A DNA stretch of 16,564 nt from an uncultured Blautia sp. (GTDB taxonomy: Bacteria; Bacillota; Clostridia; Lachnospirales; Lachnospiraceae), in NCBI GenBank assembly GCA_900539525.1, contig UQCM01000061.1, forward strand, positions 1-16,564. The letters run 5' to 3'. Under the pieces are notes generated by a model that saw nothing but the letters and a program-made list of their open reading frames with translations, ran no database searches and was not told where the DNA came from. The stretch's first letter is position 1. Each line of letters starts with the position of its first letter. Both the position numbers and the translations under genes were made by a program. Below are positions 13,526 to 16,564 of this stretch, piece after piece.

Positions 13526-15259
13526 ATGAAAGGTCTGAACTGGAAGAGAATTGCCGCAATGGGAATGGCTCTGGCGTTAACATTTTCAAGTACAGCGTTT
13601 GCGGCGGAAGTAATGGAAACCACCCTGGAAACGGAGACAGAAAAACAAACAGAGAAGCAAACAGAGAACATAGAGGAAAACGGTGTAGAGATGATCTGCT
13701 ATACCCTGGAAACCGGGAAATCTTCAGAAGCAGTATTTCACGGTAAACAGGAAAGTGAAGAAAGCAAAGAAAGTGAAGAAAGTGAGCAGGAAGAGTTATT
13801 GTCAGTAAAGAAAGTTACTCCTGAGGAAATAGAGGATGTGAATGAACTTTCGGATGATAATAACCGGGACAAAATCAGCCTTCCTCATAGGGCATTGATC
13901 GTGTTTCAGCCGGTCAGCTACTGGAATCAGCCCAAAACAGAAATGAAAGAAACACAGTCTGTAGAAATAGTTGTCGGAGAAACACAGGAAAATGCTATTG
14001 TGCAGGATAATCAGACAGAAACAGAAGACATGTCGACCGATATTAAAAAGGAAACAGGCTCATCAGAGGAAATACTACCGGTGTTCACGTTAACCAAAAA
14101 ACAGGAAGAAACGATTAAAAAAATATCTTCTCTTATATCAGAAACAGTGATCGTGATAAATGGCGGCACATTAAAAGATGAATATATGTTCAGAGAAGAT
14201 AAAAATATCAGAGCTGTACTGACAGTCGATAAAAAAACAGAGGAAGAGTTTTTAAAATTTGCAGAAAGTATGAACTGGCAAAAGATTTATGAAGAGTATC
14301 AGAAGAAGTATGAAGAAGCAGAAAAGAAGGAAAAAGAGGATTTAGAAGCAAAGAAAGAGACCTCTGGACTTCAGAACGAAATTATATTACCGGGAAGTAC
14401 TCTGGCAAAATCGGGAAACACCCTATCTGAGAATGAAACGCCTACGATACCTATTAACGGCACAGGAGGAAGTACGACTCCAAATTCAGGAAATCCTGAA
14501 ACATCAAACAACGAAACACCGATCATACCGAGTAATAATGGAACTTCATCATCAAATAACAATGGGAGTACAACAACATCAAAGAAGGAAATTACTCTGA
14601 CGATGGTTCCTGAGCTTCTTGAAGAAGAGGATGAAGGTCTTTATGCTACCTATACCATTTCAAGTCCCTCAGATATCATGATATCTGAGGCAACCTTCAC
14701 GTTAAGTTATGACAGTACCAGAGCGACTTATGATAAAGAAAATTCAGATGCGGGAGAAGATGTGATCAATGACTTCGATTACACCGGGACAGACAGCAGC
14801 GGAAAAGTAAGTGTGACACTGAAATCAAAAAATGGAACATCGAAAAATCTAAATGGAGTATTACTGGATTTCTGGTTTGATTTGAAAAATGAGGCAAAGG
14901 TGGGGGATATTTATAATCTCACATTGAGTGTGAATACTCTGAAAAATGGAAGTAATGTTCTGTATAATTCCGCCAGTCCATCCAGCGGAACCGTAAATGT
15001 GACGATTCATCAGGATTCGATTAAAGCAGTAGCGTACAGTGATGAGGATGTGGAGGAAACGCAGACACAGCCGCAGACACAGCCGCAGACACAGCCGCAG
15101 ACACAGACACAGCCGCAGACACAGCCGCAGGCTCAGACGGAGCCGCAGAAGGCAGCTAAGACAGGAGATTCTACAAATGTATTTTTGTGGATTTTCATGA
15201 TGTGTGGTGCAGCAGGAGTATGTATAGCGTCACGAAAAAAAACAGTAAGGAAGTCGTAA
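13526..15259 (+). CDS. Secreted acidic surface protein with cohesin-like domain and KTGD anchor
   Basis: The 577-residue protein is not a recognised named family. It starts with a signal peptide (positive MKGLNWKR, hydrophobic core, cleavage at AFA/AEV after 26). A long Glu/Thr/Lys-rich region follows, with a charged, probably helical stretch near 245-275. A Ser/Asn/Thr/Gly linker (about 295-350) precedes a beta-rich domain at about 356-494 (FTLSYDSTRATYD, VLLDFWFDLKNEAKVGD). That domain resembles the cohesin or carbohydrate-binding fold. A Pro-Gln-Thr repeat (about 512-540), Lys545-Thr-Gly-Asp, a membrane segment (about 552-568) and SRKK follow. KTGD plus membrane helix plus basic tail resembles a variant sortase signal. 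GAGGAG lies eight bases before the ATG. plsC follows after 36 bases. Surface display is inferred; the binding partner is unknown. Confidence 0.8.
   Translation: MKGLNWKRIAAMGMALALTFSSTAFAAEVMETTLETETEKQTEKQTENIEENGVEMICYTLETGKSSEAVFHGKQESEESKESEESEQEELLSVKKVTPEEIEDVNELSDDNNRDKISLPHRALIVFQPVSYWNQPKTEMKETQSVEIVVGETQENAIVQDNQTETEDMSTDIKKETGSSEEILPVFTLTKKQEETIKKISSLISETVIVINGGTLKDEYMFREDKNIRAVLTVDKKTEEEFLKFAESMNWQKIYEEYQKKYEEAEKKEKEDLEAKKETSGLQNEIILPGSTLAKSGNTLSENETPTIPINGTGGSTTPNSGNPETSNNETPIIPSNNGTSSSNNNGSTTTSKKEITLTMVPELLEEEDEGLYATYTISSPSDIMISEATFTLSYDSTRATYDKENSDAGEDVINDFDYTGTDSSGKVSVTLKSKNGTSKNLNGVLLDFWFDLKNEAKVGDIYNLTLSVNTLKNGSNVLYNSASPSSGTVNVTIHQDSIKAVAYSDEDVEETQTQPQTQPQTQPQTQTQPQTQPQAQTEPQKAAKTGDSTNVFLWIFMMCGAAGVCIASRKKTVRKS
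15060..15148 (+). repeat. In-frame 12-bp tandem repeat encoding Pro-Gln-Thr-Gln
   Basis: The unit CAGACACAGCCG is repeated several times in a row, with one 6-base variation and degenerate copies at the end. The period is four codons, so copy-number change would alter only the length of the wall-spanning spacer before the KTGD anchor, not the frame. Confidence 0.85.
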
Positions 15260-15295
15260 CAATGGAAAGAATCGGATCGATCAGGGGAGATAGTT

Positions 15296-16012
15296 ATGAA
15301 GAGAATCTTTTTAATGGTGCTAAATAATATACTGTTTGCACCTTACTGGTTATTTCAGTTGTGTATGTATGGAAGAAAAAAGGATACTCATACAGAGCAG
15401 GAAAGATTTGAATTACTGAAAAAAATTACGAAACACGCAAATAAGGGAGGCAGGGTGACTATTCAGGCAACGGGAATGGAAAACCTGCCTGAAAAAGACG
15501 GCTTTATTATTTATCCGAATCATCAGGGCTTATATGATGTGCTGGCTTTTGTAGAAACCTGTACGCATCCATTTTCAGTAGTAATGAAAAAAGAAGTGAA
15601 GGATATTCCGTTTTTGAAACAGGTATTTGCAGTCATGAAAGCAAAGTCCATTGATCGTGAAGATGTACGTCAGGCTATGACGGTTATTCTAGATGTGACA
15701 AAAGAAGTGAAGGAAGGGCGCAATTATCTGATTTTTGCGGAAGGAACCAGATCAAAACAGAAAAACAAAGTGCAGGAATTTAAAGGAGGAAGTTTTAAGG
15801 CGGCAATCAAAGCGAAGTGTCCGATCGTTCCGGCTGCAATCGTAGATGCATATAAGCCTTTTGATACAAACAGTACAGATCCTGTTACTGTACAGGTTCA
15901 TTATCTGGAACCTCTTAACTTTGAAGAATATAAGAATATGAAGTCTACGGAAATTGCGGCAATAGTAAGAGAAAGAATTCAGAATATCATTGATGAAATT
16001 TCAATTAATTAA
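15296..16012 (+). CDS. plsC: 1-acyl-sn-glycerol-3-phosphate acyltransferase (PlsC family)
   Basis: The enzyme adds the second acyl chain to lysophosphatidic acid to give phosphatidic acid in phospholipid synthesis at the membrane. The 238-residue length is usual. An N-terminal hydrophobic segment (about 4-24) could sit in the membrane. The HX4D catalytic motif is His76-QGLY-Asp81 in NHQGLYD, and FAEGTRS (147-153) is the substrate-binding motif. FKGGSFKAAI and CPIVPAAI complete the family blocks. GGGGAG is six bases before the ATG. It is 36 bases after the surface-protein gene and is probably co-transcribed with it. A strong terminator follows at 16053-16074. A close relative with another acyl acceptor cannot be ruled out. 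Confidence 0.92.
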   Translation: MKRIFLMVLNNILFAPYWLFQLCMYGRKKDTHTEQERFELLKKITKHANKGGRVTIQATGMENLPEKDGFIIYPNHQGLYDVLAFVETCTHPFSVVMKKEVKDIPFLKQVFAVMKAKSIDREDVRQAMTVILDVTKEVKEGRNYLIFAEGTRSKQKNKVQEFKGGSFKAAIKAKCPIVPAAIVDAYKPFDTNSTDPVTVQVHYLEPLNFEEYKNMKSTEIAAIVRERIQNIIDEISIN

Positions 16013-16024
16013 TTTACACAAAAC

Positions 16025-16080
16025 GTAACTATTCAGAGTCCATTCGCAAAATCGCCTCTACGAGGCGTTTTTTTGCTCAT
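16025..16080 (+). repeat. Family D repeat, plus-strand copy containing the plsC terminator
   Basis: It matches the reverse complement of 8998-9054 at about nine in ten positions. Conserved parts are the gtaactattcagag start, a gcaaaatcgcctc arm and the final tttgctcat. Position and orientation after plsC suggest this repeat carries the terminator of that operon. Confidence 0.8.
16053..16074 (+). terminator. Rho-independent terminator after plsC
   Basis: CGCCTC (16053-16058) pairs with GAGGCG (16062-16067) around tac, followed by seven T residues. The flanking GCAAAA (16046-16051) and TTTTGC (16071-16076) can extend pairing, so it could also work on the other strand. Confidence 0.88.
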
Positions 16081-16087
16081 TAAATAA

Positions 16088-16131
16088 AAATGAGCCAGGG
16101 GACAAATGGACATAAAATACATGCAAGCATG
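16088..16131 (+). repeat. Family C repeat, second copy
   Basis: These 44 bases match the reverse complement of 11345-11388 at 41 positions. The differences are one substitution and the two-base loop of the CATGC/GCATG hairpin, which does not affect pairing. It is followed by two direct aaaatcatg repeats (to about 16149). Confidence 0.8.
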
Positions 16132-16146
16132 AAAATCATGAAAATC

Positions 16147-16170
16147 ATGACCTTTTTACTCTGGCATCAT
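16147..16170 (-). repeat. Family E module, second copy
   Basis: Its reverse complement matches 59-82 at 22 of 24 positions. It lies just upstream of the A-rich tract and promoter of the tRNA gene. Facing orientations of the two copies suggest it may be an end sequence of a small element (inference). Confidence 0.6.
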
Positions 16171-16187
16171 AAAAATAAAAAAAGTGG

Positions 16188-16216
16188 TTGACAAACAGGA
16201 AACACTTGCGTATAAT
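16188..16216 (+). promoter_or_regulatory. Consensus housekeeping promoter for tRNA-Ser
   Basis: TTGACA (16188-16193) and TATAAT (16211-16216) are both perfect, with a 17-base spacer and an A-rich tract upstream (16171-16183). Transcription should begin near 16223, about 30 bases before the tRNA. Confidence 0.93.
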
Positions 16217-16251
16217 AATGTTTGCGTCATGAAAAACGCACACTACTATAT

Positions 16252-16339
16252 GGAGAAGTACTCAAGTGGCTGAAGAGGTGCCCCTGCTAAGGGTATAGAC
16301 CGTTAACGCGGTGCGAGGGTTCAAATCCCTCCTTCTCCG
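16252..16339 (+). tRNA. tRNA-Ser (anticodon GCU)
   Basis: This 88-base gene has the acceptor stem GGAGAAG (16252-16258) with CTTCTCC (16332-16338) and discriminator G16339. The anticodon stem is TGCCC/GGGTA (16279-16283 with 16291-16295) and the loop CTGCTAA gives anticodon GCT at 16286-16288. A long variable arm and the T-loop GTTCAAATC fit a class II serine tRNA reading AGC and AGU. The 3' CCA is not encoded, so it must be added by the nucleotidyltransferase. No strong terminator separates it from the downstream promoters. Confidence 0.95.
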
Positions 16340-16377
16340 TATCATTCAAAAAGATTAAAAATAATCTAAAAAAACAG

Positions 16378-16406
16378 TTGACAAAGAGCTGAAAGAATGA
16401 TATAGT
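16378..16406 (+). promoter_or_regulatory. Upstream promoter (P1) of a probable rRNA operon
   Basis: TTGACA (16378-16383) and TATAGT (16401-16406, 5 of 6) are separated by 17 bases, with an A-rich tract upstream that could act as an UP element. A second promoter lies 74 bases downstream. Tandem strong promoters of this type normally drive rRNA operons. Confidence 0.85.
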
Positions 16407-16451
16407 AGCAAACGGTCGCGAAAAACACTGAAAAAAATAAATAAAAAAGTG

Positions 16452-16480
16452 TTGACAAAGCGAAAGGAACATGATAGAAT
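16452..16480 (+). promoter_or_regulatory. Downstream promoter (P2) of a probable rRNA operon
   Basis: TTGACA (16452-16457) and TAGAAT (16475-16480, 5 of 6) are 17 bases apart, with an A/T-rich stretch upstream (16430-16449). Expected start is near 16487. Confidence 0.85.
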
Positions 16481-16486
16481 ATCAGA

Positions 16487-16564
16487 GTTGCGTCTGATAA
16501 AAAGACAACGAACATTGATAACTGAACAGTGAAACAACCTTGAAAGTTCTATTGAGAAAATTCA
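16487..16564 (+). other. Probable 16S rRNA leader, cut by the window end
   Basis: No reading frame or RNA gene is seen. The stretch contains gaacattgataactgaacag and a run of purine-rich sequence like the leaders that precede 16S genes in clostridia. The 16S gene itself is not in the window, so the identity is inferred from the tandem promoters and leader style. Confidence 0.55.

Noticed and set aside
13329..13589. 86-codon - strand frame with internally repeated peptide
   Set aside because: The peptide repeat simply reflects the 66-bp DNA repeat, and the frame runs into the start of the surface-protein gene on the other strand.

Overview
The window is an origin-proximal chromosomal segment of a low-to-mid GC Firmicute, most likely a Lachnospiraceae member related to Blautia or Ruminococcus. 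That assignment is an inference from three things: the gene order dnaA-dnaN-S4 protein-recF-gyrB-gyrA, the protein styles (GyrA, a MurT/GatD pair, an NlpC/P60-3D hydrolase), and many short structured intergenic repeats. Every protein gene, the tRNA and the rRNA-type promoters lie on the + strand, pointing away from the origin, as expected for leading-strand genes.

Layout. 1-363: end of a structured repeat, then a cluster of DnaA boxes and the dnaA promoter. 364-1725: dnaA. 1726-1972: second half of a bipartite origin, with DnaA boxes, a GC-rich block, a short DnaA-trio-like run and a T-rich unwinding element. 1973-4384: dnaN, a small S4-domain RNA-binding protein and recF. 4521-8983: gyrB and gyrA. 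9145-11204: murT and gatD, translationally coupled by a 4-base overlap, which amidate lipid II. 11205-11552: dense hairpin and repeat region, plus a possible WalR-type operator. 11553-13328: secreted NlpC/P60 plus 3D-domain peptidoglycan hydrolase. 13329-13525: tandem 66-bp repeats. 13526-15259: secreted acidic protein with a cohesin-like domain and a KTGD-type C-terminal anchor. 15296-16012: PlsC-type acyltransferase. 16013-16251: terminator and three repeat modules. 16252-16339: tRNA-Ser(GCU). 16378-16564: two tandem strong promoters and a leader that probably belongs to an rRNA operon starting just beyond the window.

Functionally the window joins replication initiation (DnaA, sliding clamp, RecF, gyrase) to envelope growth (lipid II amidation, wall hydrolysis, a surface protein, phospholipid synthesis) and translation (tRNA-Ser, presumed rRNA operon).

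No wholly new multi-gene system is evident. The most interesting material is non-coding. The origin carries a DnaA box, GC block, trio and AT-rich arrangement like that of Bacillus subtilis. At least five families of short repeats recur in different orientations and combinations within 16 kb; one pair shows compensatory base changes in its stem, which suggests selection on folded structure.
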